Source: Bacteroidota bacterium (GTDB lineage: Bacteria; Bacteroidota; Bacteroidia; Bacteroidales; Bacteroidaceae). Taken from it: a stretch of 46,750 bases of DNA. Positions 6,811-14,819 of the stretch are shown one piece after another. The stretch lies in the NCBI GenBank assembly GCA_023426145.1, contig JAFABG010000043.1, forward strand, positions 1-46,750, in the 5' to 3' direction. The notes below the pieces were generated by a model. The model was given only the letters and a program-made list of their open reading frames with translations, had not been told where the DNA came from and did not search any database. The translations under genes were made by a program, and so were the position numbers. The number at the start of each line of letters is the position of its first letter. Position 1 is the first letter of the stretch.

Positions 6811-8526
6811 CTATTTACAGTACTTTTGAATAAGCGCATCTACATTTTGGTCGCCTAATTCTTTGGCTTTTTGAAAATTAGCACACGCCTCATTCATCTT
6901 CTTCAATTGTACTTGGCAAAGTCCCAGTAAACGATAGGCTTCAGCATACTTAGGTTCTTGCTTTAATAACTGATTTAATTGTAGCATTGATTCTTCATAA
7001 CGCCCAACACGCAAATTGATTACAGCTTGCTCAGCTTTATAAGTCAAGTCTTTAGGATTAATCTCAATAGCTTTAGCAATATCATCTAATGCACGCTGAT
7101 ATTGTCTAGCCTTCATAGCAGCCTGTTCTCTATAATAATAAAAGAGATCATTCACCTGTCCATTCAATGCTTTATGATAAGCATCATAATCGAGTAAAGC
7201 ATCACGTGCACGACCTTCATTCATATACATTTGTGCACGTTCAAGTAAATAAGGTGCAAAAGCTGCAGTAATAGGTTTAGGACAGTAAGCAATGCAACTA
7301 TCCATTAATGCTATTATTTCATTTTTGTCGGCTTTCAATAATTCTTTTGTTTTAGCTGCACTAAAAAATGACGCAGCAGAAGCTATATTGCTAGTATTTA
7401 CTTTTTCATAAGCTGACAAAGCTCCCGCATAGTTTTGTTGTGCAAAAAGTATATCACCTTCTAGTTGTGTGTATACAGGCAACGGAGAGATTTCAATTGC
7501 ATGACGCACATTATTTAAAGCTGTTTCATAAGTCCAATCGTTGTAAGTCTTTTCAGGCTTCGTCAACTGGTAGCCATACATTGCTTTTGCCAGATTATAA
7601 TAAACATCATCCTTTTTAGGTGCAACCTTCAAAGCCTGATTAAAATCGGCTACCGCTTTATCTAAATCAGAGTTATTATCTTTATACTTCGCCACATAGT
7701 AATTTGCACGTCGAAGATATCCATCCGTGCTATTAGGAAATTTGGTCACAAAATCATCCAACAACTTTTCATATTCCTGAGCTTGTAATTGTCCTGAGGC
7801 CATAAAAAGGTATACTAAAGCTTGATCTTCGGTCTCTGGCAAACCCTTAGAAATACCAATTTGCTTTAATGCATCGTCTCCTAAAGACAAAGCATTAATT
7901 TTCTGCGACATAGCAAAAGTAGCGCCAGCAGCATAACAAATTGTTGCCGTGTCAATGCCAGAAGACTTCTGAGAAAGACCAAAGACTTCACCATCAGCAT
8001 TCATAACAGGACAGCTAACCATCTTATCCTTCATTTGCATATTCAACGTGTAGTAACTATACTCACCAGCAACCTTCGATACCTCTTTTACATTACCTGA
8101 TACGCATGCAATACTTTTCTGGGTAGAATATGGAAGCATCCAAGCTGGTGATCCTGCAACAGGAGTAGTACTAGCTATGGATAAAGCAGGTACTTTCTTT
8201 TCAGTAATAGCAACACGAAACTTGATCACATCATACATATCGTTTGCTCCCATAATAAGACTAACAGGCATTTGTTTCCCATCAGCAGTTATTATCACAG
8301 CACGTTCAGCTCCTTTAAACAAACTATAATCCGATAAAGCAAGTCCATCTTCAGAGACAAAAAAGCCATTGCCTGAATTAAGCATTTTATCGTTTTTGTC
8401 ATAAGTTACCACAGAAAAAACAGTACGTTTCGCCTTTTCAACCCATTTAGGGGTTTGCGCCATTCCTGCATGAAAACAAAGGAAAAGCATCAAAGGTATT
8501 ACAAAAAATCTCTTCATATTAGTCAT
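6811..8526 (-). CDS. Secreted degenerate trypsin-like domain with C-terminal TPR repeats
   Basis: A 571-residue exported protein. Residues 1-23 are a signal peptide ending in GMAQ. About 30-215 resemble an HtrA-type serine protease: GNGFFVSEDG, then LALSDYSLF where the catalytic His motif (TNYHV) should be, D99 in YDVIKF, and VSCPVMNADGEVFGL where GNSGGPV should be. His is replaced by S68 and the nucleophile position by V170, so it is probably catalytically dead. Residues about 230-571 are TPR repeats such as AYRLLGLCQVQLKKMNEACANFQKA. It overlaps or abuts the rlmB-like gene: ATG at 8526 overlaps its stop by 8 bases, while a second ATG at 8517 clears it. A binding or scaffold role in the periplasm is inferred. 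Confidence 0.78.
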   Translation of the reverse strand: MTNMKRFFVIPLMLFLCFHAGMAQTPKWVEKAKRTVFSVVTYDKNDKMLNSGNGFFVSEDGLALSDYSLFKGAERAVIITADGKQMPVSLIMGANDMYDVIKFRVAITEKKVPALSIASTTPVAGSPAWMLPYSTQKSIACVSGNVKEVSKVAGEYSYYTLNMQMKDKMVSCPVMNADGEVFGLSQKSSGIDTATICYAAGATFAMSQKINALSLGDDALKQIGISKGLPETEDQALVYLFMASGQLQAQEYEKLLDDFVTKFPNSTDGYLRRANYYVAKYKDNNSDLDKAVADFNQALKVAPKKDDVYYNLAKAMYGYQLTKPEKTYNDWTYETALNNVRHAIEISPLPVYTQLEGDILFAQQNYAGALSAYEKVNTSNIASAASFFSAAKTKELLKADKNEIIALMDSCIAYCPKPITAAFAPYLLERAQMYMNEGRARDALLDYDAYHKALNGQVNDLFYYYREQAAMKARQYQRALDDIAKAIEINPKDLTYKAEQAVINLRVGRYEESMLQLNQLLKQEPKYAEAYRLLGLCQVQLKKMNEACANFQKAKELGDQNVDALIQKYCK

Positions 8527-9262
8527 TATTTCTTTGTTTCACAGCTTCATAGATTAAGATTCCGGCAGCAACAGATACATTCAAAGATTCTATCGATCCT
8601 AACATTGGAATTTTCACCCATTCATCACAAAGAGCAAGATTATCATACGATACTCCTGTATCCTCAGCTCCCATAATAATACAAGTCGGGCCAGTGTAAT
8701 CAGCTTTTGTATAATCATAATCGCCTTTTTCTGTTGCAGCAACAATACGGAAACCACTATTTTTAAGATACTGTAAAACAGTATGCAAACTTTGTTCACG
8801 ACAGACTGGAAGAGTGTGAAGAGCACCAGCCGAGGTCTTCATCGCATCAGCATTCACAGAAACACTACCTCTAGCAGGGATGATGACTGCATCTACTGCC
8901 GCACATTCGCAAGTACGAGCTATTGCACCAAAGTTACGTACATCCGTGATTCCGTCGAGCATTACAAACAAAGGATTCTTACCTTGTTCAAAAAGAAACG
9001 GCACCAAATCTTCTGTCTTTTGATAGGTCACTGAGGAAATGAAAGCAACTACCCCTTGGTGGTTCTTACGAGTGATACGATTAATACGTTCCACAGGCAC
9101 ACGCTGAACAGGAATCAGCAAACCCTTAAGCGCAGCAAAAAGCTCCTTTGAAAGATCACTTTGAATATCTTTCTTCACCAGGATTTTATCGATTTCTTTT
9201 CCAGCCTGAATGGCTTCAATCACGGCACGAACACCGAAAATCATTTCACTATTATCAGTCAT
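8519..9262 (-). CDS. rlmB: 23S rRNA 2'-O-ribose methyltransferase, RlmB/TrmH family
   Basis: A 247-residue SPOUT (trefoil-knot) methyltransferase that uses S-adenosylmethionine. The N-terminal substrate-binding domain begins with FGVRAVIEAIQAGKEIDKILV. The three SPOUT motifs are visible: LDGITDVRNFGAIARTCECA, IIMGAEDTGVS and IPMLGSIESLNVSVAAGILIYE. The length matches RlmB, which methylates G2251 of 23S rRNA, but paralogues of the same family act on other RNA sites, so the exact target is inferred. It lies 45 bases downstream of recN and is probably in the same transcript as the following secreted protein. Confidence 0.87.
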   Translation of the reverse strand: MTDNSEMIFGVRAVIEAIQAGKEIDKILVKKDIQSDLSKELFAALKGLLIPVQRVPVERINRITRKNHQGVVAFISSVTYQKTEDLVPFLFEQGKNPLFVMLDGITDVRNFGAIARTCECAAVDAVIIPARGSVSVNADAMKTSAGALHTLPVCREQSLHTVLQYLKNSGFRIVAATEKGDYDYTKADYTGPTCIIMGAEDTGVSYDNLALCDEWVKIPMLGSIESLNVSVAAGILIYEAVKQRNND

Positions 9263-9307
9263 CTTATTATTTTATGAATTATACTTCTTTTTATTTTGAA
9301 TATTAAG

Positions 9308-10972
9308 CTAGAGTGTTCCCTCCAATAAGGCCTTTGCATTGCTTAAAGCAGCTTCAGTCAATGTTGCACCACTCAGCATATGGGCTATTTCTTCAACTCG
9401 TTCTTCGGCAGTCAAACGGCGAATGTGACTATTTGTCTCTGTATCGTTGTCTTGCTTATAGACTTTATAATGAGCCGAACCGCGAGATGCTATTTGGGGA
9501 AGATGGGTAATACTTATTACCTGACGATTAAAATCACCCATTTCATGCATCATATCAGCCATTCTATCAGCAATTTCACCAGAGACACCCGTATCAATCT
9601 CATCAAACACAATTGTAGGCAATTTCACAGCACCAGCTATCATTGCTTTAATAGAAAGCATCACACGAGCGATTTCACCTCCAGATGCTACACTTGATAT
9701 ACTTTGTAAAGCTCCGTTTTTGTTTGCAGAGAACAAGAAATTTACTGTATCTTCGCCCTGCACACCAGGTTCTTTCTTCAATCCCATTTCGACTTGGAAA
9801 CGGACGTTAGGCATCCCCAAAGGAACCAGGCGCGACGCTAACTGTTTTTCAACCTCACGGGCGGCAACTAAACGCGACTCGGTCAAAGCAACAGCTTGTT
9901 TCTTCACCATAGTATATTGCTGATTCTTAAGAGCAGTTAGCTCAGCGATACGCTCGTCATAGGATGTAATATCAGCCAATTTACTTCGATATTGGCCTGC
10001 CAAAACGATCAAATCCTCTAAGGTTTGTACTCTATGTTTCTGTTGCAGCGAATAAATAAGATTCAACCGCTCATTGACCTCTTCAAGACGATTTGGATTA
10101 AACTCAATCGATTCACCCTGAGAAGAAACTTCTTGAAAGATATCCTTCAGCTCAATGTATGCACTCTCCATCCGATCTGCAAGCTCACTAGACGGTTGAT
10201 ATACATTTCTTAAACTATTAAGTGAATTTAATGCATCTTTCAATGCTGGAAGCATTCCCCCTTCGTCAGCTCCAAGAGACTGTTCCACTCGATAAAGATT
10301 GGCTTTAATTTCTTCAGCATGGCTTAACACCTCTGCCTCTGATTCTAATGTTTCCTGCTCACCTTCTGACAAATGAGCTTCTTCTAACTGCTCTAATTGA
10401 AATCTTAAATAATCTTCATCTGCTTTACTCTGTTCGGCAAGTGCGGTTAACTCCGCCAATTCCCGTTCGAACCTTTTCCAGTCCTCATACAAAGAATGAT
10501 ACTTATCAAGCGCAATGTCATTATGCGCTAGGATATCAAGTACATTCAGCTGAAAGCCCTCTTTATTTAATAGTAAATTTTGATGTTGAGAATGAACATC
10601 AATTAATTGCTCACCTAGCTCCTTCACTTGTGACAAAGAAGCAGGCGTATCATTTATAAAAGCACGGCTTTTACCTGAAGATTGAATCTCTCTGCGTAAA
10701 ATACATTCGTCATCATATTCCAAACCATTCTCCTCGAAAAAAGAGTGCATTCCATATGAAGAGATATCAAAGCGGGCCTCAATGATACATCTAGAAGCAC
10801 CACGACGAATAGCTTTAAGATCAGCACGCTGGCCTAACAAAAGACCAATAGCTCCCAGAATAATTGATTTTCCGGCTCCTGTTTCACCAGTAATAACTGA
10901 AAATCCAGTTTCAAACCGAATATCCAGTTTTTCTATCAATGCATAATTCTGAATATAGAGTGAACGTAACAC
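9308..10972 (-). CDS. recN: DNA repair protein RecN
   Basis: A 554-residue SMC-like ATPase that helps repair double-strand breaks by recombination. The N-terminal half-ATPase has LRSLYIQNYALIEKL and Walker A GETGAGKS at 29-36. A central coiled coil rich in Glu, Lys and Leu spans about 155-370. The C-terminal half has the signature SSVASGGEIARVMLSIK and Walker B LPTIVFDEIDTGVSGEIAD, then ISITHLPQIASRG. Length and layout are normal. It follows coaBC by 27 bases in the leftward run that begins near dnaN. Confidence 0.95.
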   Translation of the reverse strand: MLRSLYIQNYALIEKLDIRFETGFSVITGETGAGKSIILGAIGLLLGQRADLKAIRRGASRCIIEARFDISSYGMHSFFEENGLEYDDECILRREIQSSGKSRAFINDTPASLSQVKELGEQLIDVHSQHQNLLLNKEGFQLNVLDILAHNDIALDKYHSLYEDWKRFERELAELTALAEQSKADEDYLRFQLEQLEEAHLSEGEQETLESEAEVLSHAEEIKANLYRVEQSLGADEGGMLPALKDALNSLNSLRNVYQPSSELADRMESAYIELKDIFQEVSSQGESIEFNPNRLEEVNERLNLIYSLQQKHRVQTLEDLIVLAGQYRSKLADITSYDERIAELTALKNQQYTMVKKQAVALTESRLVAAREVEKQLASRLVPLGMPNVRFQVEMGLKKEPGVQGEDTVNFLFSANKNGALQSISSVASGGEIARVMLSIKAMIAGAVKLPTIVFDEIDTGVSGEIADRMADMMHEMGDFNRQVISITHLPQIASRGSAHYKVYKQDNDTETNSHIRRLTAEERVEEIAHMLSGATLTEAALSNAKALLEGTL

Positions 10973-10999
10973 GTTAGATGAATTTAAATTAAATATAAA

Positions 11000-12202
11000 T
11001 CAAAGAGCTAAAACATTTATAAGATGGTCGACAATGTCTTGAGCAACTTCTTGTTTTGATTTTAAGGGATAATCCTGTCGACTTTTACGGTCAATAATAC
11101 TAATTTTATTAGTGTCGTGCCGAAACCCTGCACCCTCATCATTAAGAGAATTAAGCACTATAAAATCGAGATTTTTCCGTTCAAGCTTATGCTCCGCATT
11201 TTGTAGTTCATCATTAGTCTCAAGAGCAAAACCAACCAATACTTGATTTGCTGATTTGATCTTGCCCAATGTAGCAGCAATATCTTGCGTAGCATGAAGA
11301 CGTAATGTCAAGTCTTCGTCCTTTTCACGTTTAATCTTTTTAGTAGCTACATCTTCCGGACGATAATCAGCAACAGCCGCACACAGAATGCCAGCATCTG
11401 TAAAAGGAAACCATGTATGCGCTTCGTCATACATTTCCTGAGCAGTCTCAACATCAATTCTGCGAATACGAGAATGCTTAGTCTTTAGTTGAACCGGGCC
11501 GCAAATCAATGTCACCTCAGCGCCACGACGAGCACATTCTTCAGCTAAAGCAAAACCCATTTTACCAGAAGAATAGTTGCCGATAAACCGAACTGGATCA
11601 ATCTTCTCATAGGTTGGGCCAGCAGTTATCATTATTTTTTTCCCTTGAAGTTCAGTACTTGCAGAGAAAAACTCAGATAACGCACGAATAATATTCTCCG
11701 GCTCTTCCATACGTCCTTTACCTACTAAATGGCTTGCAAGCTCTCCTGTCCCCGGCTCAATAATATGATTACCAAATGAACGAAGTATATCTAGATTTTT
11801 TTGCGTAGAAGAATGTGCATACATGTCAAGATCCATAGCTGGCGCTACAAACACTGGAGCTTTAGCGGAAAGATAAGTAGTAATCAACATGTTATCAGCA
11901 ATTCCATTGGCCATTTTGCCAATAGTAGAGGCCGTGGCCGGTGCAATCAGCATAGCGTCTGCCCATAACCCAAGATCAACATGGCTATTCCACGTTCCAT
12001 CACGCTGAGCAAAAAAATCACTAATAACGGGCTTGCTAGTCAATGCTGAAAGTGTGATGGGAGTTATAAACTCTTTCCCTGCGGGGGTAATCACGACCTG
12101 TACCTCTGCCCCTAACTTAATCAGTCCTCGAATGATATAACAAGCCTTATAAGCAGCGATACTTCCAGTAATACCTAATATTATTTTTTTCCCTTTTAGC
12201 AT
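11000..12202 (-). CDS. coaBC: Phosphopantothenoylcysteine decarboxylase / phosphopantothenate-cysteine ligase
   Basis: A 400-residue bifunctional flavoprotein that carries out two steps of coenzyme A synthesis. The CoaC half (about 1-185) has GITGSIAAYKACYIIRGL, the catalytic His in WNSHVDLGLWADAMLIAPATAS and the FVAPAMDLDMY region. The CoaB half (about 190-400) starts with KKIMITAGPTYEKIDPVRFIGNYSSGKMG and has the AVADYRPE motif. Its ATG overlaps the stop of the exonuclease gene by one base (TAATG), which implies translational coupling. The length is normal. Confidence 0.95.
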   Translation of the reverse strand: MLKGKKIILGITGSIAAYKACYIIRGLIKLGAEVQVVITPAGKEFITPITLSALTSKPVISDFFAQRDGTWNSHVDLGLWADAMLIAPATASTIGKMANGIADNMLITTYLSAKAPVFVAPAMDLDMYAHSSTQKNLDILRSFGNHIIEPGTGELASHLVGKGRMEEPENIIRALSEFFSASTELQGKKIMITAGPTYEKIDPVRFIGNYSSGKMGFALAEECARRGAEVTLICGPVQLKTKHSRIRRIDVETAQEMYDEAHTWFPFTDAGILCAAVADYRPEDVATKKIKREKDEDLTLRLHATQDIAATLGKIKSANQVLVGFALETNDELQNAEHKLERKNLDFIVLNSLNDEGAGFRHDTNKISIIDRKSRQDYPLKSKQEVAQDIVDHLINVLAL

Positions 12203-12987
12203 TATTTCGTAATCAAATTACTCATTTCACGTAAACGAATCTTTGTAAGTACAGCTTTAGTGTTCAATGTAAAATCACTATTTAAAATCCAGCTATAATA
12301 CCCTTGATCTTTCTTTAATACTTCAGCAACAGACATTCCTTTGTATTTTCCGAAATTAAAAACCTCAACTCCATTATCATCATAAACCATTCGTCCGGCA
12401 AAATCAACGTTCTTGTTAAAGCTAGAGTATTCTGCTAAAAATGAAATATCATTCTGGAGGTCCGGATAACGATCAAGCTGTGCTTTTAACACTTCATAAG
12501 TTGCTCTTGTATCTGCTTCAGCAGTATGCGCATCCTCTAAGCTCTTTTCACAATAAAATTTATAAGCAGCCGAAAGCGTCCGTTGCTCCATTTTATGGAA
12601 AATAACCTGCACATCTACAAATTTTCGTTTTGTCATATCCATATCTACACCTGCACGAAGGAATTCTTCGGCTAGAACAGGAATATCAAAACGATTAGAA
12701 TTAAATCCAGCCAAATCTGCTCCTTCAATATCTCGGGCAATATTCTTTGCCACTTCTTTAAAAGTAGGGCAATCTACAACATCTGCATCAACAATTCCAT
12801 GTACAGCAGATGAAGCTTCAGGAATATGCATTTCGGGGTTGATACGCATTGTTTTAGCTTCTTCATTCCCATTAGGGAAAACTTTAAGATAGCATATTTC
12901 AACAATCCGATCCGTATTTATATTGGTTCCTGTTGTCTCTAAGTCAAAGAAAACAATCGGATTTTTCAAATTTAATTTCATATTCAT
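12202..12987 (-). CDS. DnaQ-like 3'-5' exonuclease (DEDDh) with a small C-terminal domain
   Basis: A 261-residue exonuclease of the DNA polymerase III epsilon superfamily. DEDDh residues are visible: D and E in VFFDLETTG, the AGFNSNRFDIPVL motif with its Asp, and HTAEADTRATYEVL with catalytic His and Asp. After about residue 205 there is a segment FGKYKGMSVAEVLKKDQGYYSWIL, resembling the small C-terminal domain found in exonuclease X-type proteins. It is probably a stand-alone proofreading or repair nuclease rather than the replicative epsilon subunit, though this cannot be decided here. ATG at 12987 or 12981 may be the start. It is translationally coupled to coaBC. Confidence 0.87.
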   Translation of the reverse strand: MNMKLNLKNPIVFFDLETTGTNINTDRIVEICYLKVFPNGNEEAKTMRINPEMHIPEASSAVHGIVDADVVDCPTFKEVAKNIARDIEGADLAGFNSNRFDIPVLAEEFLRAGVDMDMTKRKFVDVQVIFHKMEQRTLSAAYKFYCEKSLEDAHTAEADTRATYEVLKAQLDRYPDLQNDISFLAEYSSFNKNVDFAGRMVYDDNGVEVFNFGKYKGMSVAEVLKKDQGYYSWILNSDFTLNTKAVLTKIRLREMSNLITK

Positions 12988-12998
12988 TTATGTTTTCT

Positions 12999-13076
12999 TT
13001 ACTTCAAAACGACACAGAGTTCCACAGAGCACTTTTGCATATATTCTCTGTGAGACTCTGTGTAAAAATGAAGTAA
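12999..13076. repeat. Long imperfect inverted repeat between dnaN and the exonuclease gene
   Basis: Three nested pairs of arms are seen: TTACTTCA (12999-13006) with TGAAGTAA (13069-13076), ACACAGAGT (13012-13020) with ACTCTGTGT (13055-13063), and ACAGAG (13024-13029) with CTCTGT (13046-13051). The central 16-base loop is CACTTTTGCATATATT. The element fills most of the gap between two co-directional genes and has no T-run. It looks like a REP-type palindromic unit or a processing/attenuation hairpin rather than a plain terminator. Confidence 0.75.
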
Positions 13077-13082
13077 ATAAGT

Positions 13083-14207
13083 TTAATCATTCAGCATCAT
13101 CGGCATCAATAGCATCAGTAGGTCTTCATTATCCTCTTGTTCAACAGGAATAACAACGCCTGCACGAGAAGGATCGGCTAGTTCAATCACAACCTCTTCT
13201 GCTGCAATGTTATTAAGAATATCAATCAGGAACGTAGATTTAAACCCTATGCTCATAGCAACTCCTGCATATTGACAAACCAATGTTTCTTCAGCAGAAG
13301 TTGAGAAATCAACATCTTGCGCAGAAACCACAATTTGATTTTCTTGCATTCTTAGCTTAATCAAACTACTTGCTTGTGAAGAAAATATTGATACACGACG
13401 TAGCGCTCCAAGCAATTGCTGACGATCAACAGTTACTTTATGAGGGTTATTTTGAGGAATAACAGAATTATAATTGGGATAACGACCTTCAATCAAACGA
13501 CACACCATCCGATAATTTTCCAACATAAAAACTGCATTACGTTCGTCGAATTCAATCACAACACTTCCTTGTTCTTTGGGCAGTAAGCTCTTAAGTAAAA
13601 CAGCAGGCTTCTTTGGTAAAATAAACGCTGCACGCTCTGTTCCATTGGCAACAAGCGTTTTACAACGCACTAATTTGTGTCCATCAGAAGCTACCATTGT
13701 AATATCATCAGTTGTAATATCAAAATAGATACCATTCATCACCGGACGAAGTTCATCATCCGCTGTAGCGAAAACAGAACGATTGATGCCAGCAAGTAAA
13801 ATGTCAGCTTTTAATTCTACACGAACAGCACTATCACTTAAAATAGCTGATTGAGGGAACTCATCTGCGTTTTGCCCCATCAAACTATATTTTCCATTTT
13901 GGTACTGAACAGTGATTTCATAATTATCTGGATTGATATGAAACATTAACGGCTGTTCCGGAATTTCTTTCAACGCATCAAGTAGCGTTTTTGCTGCAAC
14001 AGCAAAACGTCCATTTGTATCGCTTTCATTTACTTCCAAAGTAGTCACCATAGTCGTTTCACTATCAGATACGGTCACAGACAAAGTTCCATCTTCCAAT
14101 TCAAAGAGGAAACAATCAAGGATAGGCAACGTATTCTTCGAATTGATTACACGGCTCACAGCCTGTAAATGGCTTGAAAGTGCAGTACTTGAAACGATAA
14201 ATTTCAT
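13083..14207 (-). CDS. dnaN: DNA polymerase III sliding clamp, beta subunit
   Basis: A 374-residue clamp that tethers the replicative polymerase to DNA. The start at 14207 gives the standard N-terminus MKFIVSSTALSSHLQAVSRVI; an open frame continues upstream to 14297 but crosses the promoter and is not conserved sequence. Typical segments are NTLPILDCFLFE, the MNGIYFDITTDDITMVASDGHKLV strand and the C-terminal VIPVEQEDNEDLLMLLMPMML. The gene is divergent from the DUF3127 gene. A near-consensus promoter lies just upstream. No dnaA or gyrase gene is adjacent, so this is not the common oriC arrangement. Confidence 0.96.
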   Translation of the reverse strand: MKFIVSSTALSSHLQAVSRVINSKNTLPILDCFLFELEDGTLSVTVSDSETTMVTTLEVNESDTNGRFAVAAKTLLDALKEIPEQPLMFHINPDNYEITVQYQNGKYSLMGQNADEFPQSAILSDSAVRVELKADILLAGINRSVFATADDELRPVMNGIYFDITTDDITMVASDGHKLVRCKTLVANGTERAAFILPKKPAVLLKSLLPKEQGSVVIEFDERNAVFMLENYRMVCRLIEGRYPNYNSVIPQNNPHKVTVDRQQLLGALRRVSIFSSQASSLIKLRMQENQIVVSAQDVDFSTSAEETLVCQYAGVAMSIGFKSTFLIDILNNIAAEEVVIELADPSRAGVVIPVEQEDNEDLLMLLMPMMLND

Positions 14208-14245
14208 ATATTTTCGAGTATTTAAGTTTTGAATTATATATCGCA

Positions 14246-14277
14246 CAAAGTTACGAAAAAAGATTTGTGTCGCCCAA
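14246..14277 (-). promoter_or_regulatory. dnaN promoter
   Basis: On the minus strand TTG (14275-14277) and TAACTTTG (14246-14253) are separated by 21 bases, close to the Bacteroides -33/-7 consensus. The -7 box ends about 39 bases before the chosen dnaN start, which supports the start at 14207 over the longer frame. Confidence 0.65.
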
Positions 14278-14359
14278 GAAAACAAAAGAAAAAACACGCT
14301 ATGTATAAGGGATATTCCTAAAAAATTGTAACTTCGCCGCAGAATTTAAAATCATCACA

Positions 14360-14728
14360 ATGGAATTTACAGGAAAAATTATTGCTATCCTTCCTCCGAA
14401 AGGTGGAGTTTCAAAAAGTAGCGGCAACGAATGGAAATTACAAGAGTACGTAATTGAGAACCATGATCAATACCCACGTAAAATGTGTTTCGACGTATTT
14501 GGAGCAGATAAAATTGAACAATTTAACATTCAAATGGGTGAAGAATTATCTGTTTCTTTCGACATTGAGGCCAAACAATGGAATGATCGTTGGTTTAACA
14601 GTATTCGTGCTTGGAAAGTTGAACGTGTAAATGCTCCAATGGTTCAGGGCGCCCCTGTTCCTCCACCAGCTCCTTCTGCAACTCCAGACTTCGCTTCTGG
14701 TGATGCAAAAGATGATCTGCCGTTCTAA
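14360..14728 (+). CDS. DUF3127 protein with SSB-like acidic C-terminal tail
   Basis: A 122-residue protein recognised as the DUF3127 family of Bacteroidetes. It is predicted here to be an OB-fold-like domain: MEFTGKIIAILPPKGGVSKSSG, then EWKLQEYVIE and a strand-rich body ending WFNSIRAWKVERV at about residue 92. A Pro/Ala-rich linker follows and the protein ends in DAKDDLPF, very similar to the DDDIPF tip by which SSB proteins recruit partners. This suggests single-stranded DNA binding, which is inference. It is divergent from dnaN across a 150-base promoter region and ends at its own terminator. Confidence 0.82.
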   Translation: MEFTGKIIAILPPKGGVSKSSGNEWKLQEYVIENHDQYPRKMCFDVFGADKIEQFNIQMGEELSVSFDIEAKQWNDRWFNSIRAWKVERVNAPMVQGAPVPPPAPSATPDFASGDAKDDLPF

Positions 14729-14748
14729 AAAGACATCATATTCTAAAG

Positions 14749-14785
14749 CCTCTCAATAGTAATACGATCTATTGGGAGGTTTTTA
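14749..14785 (+). terminator. Terminator of the DUF3127 gene
   Basis: CCTCTCAATAG (14749-14759) pairs with CTATTGGGAGG (14769-14779) through one T-G wobble, followed by TTTTTATTT. It lies 20 bases after the stop codon. Confidence 0.8.
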
Positions 14786-14819
14786 TTTAGTACTTAATAA
14801 TTATATAAAACAGAGAGAA

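Noticed and set aside
14208..14297. Longer start for dnaN
   Set aside because: The extension crosses the promoter and the standard clamp N-terminus begins at 14207.
13083..14728. Replication origin next to dnaN
   Set aside because: No dnaA gene, DnaA-box cluster or AT-rich unwinding element was seen; the gap is about 150 bases and holds promoters only.
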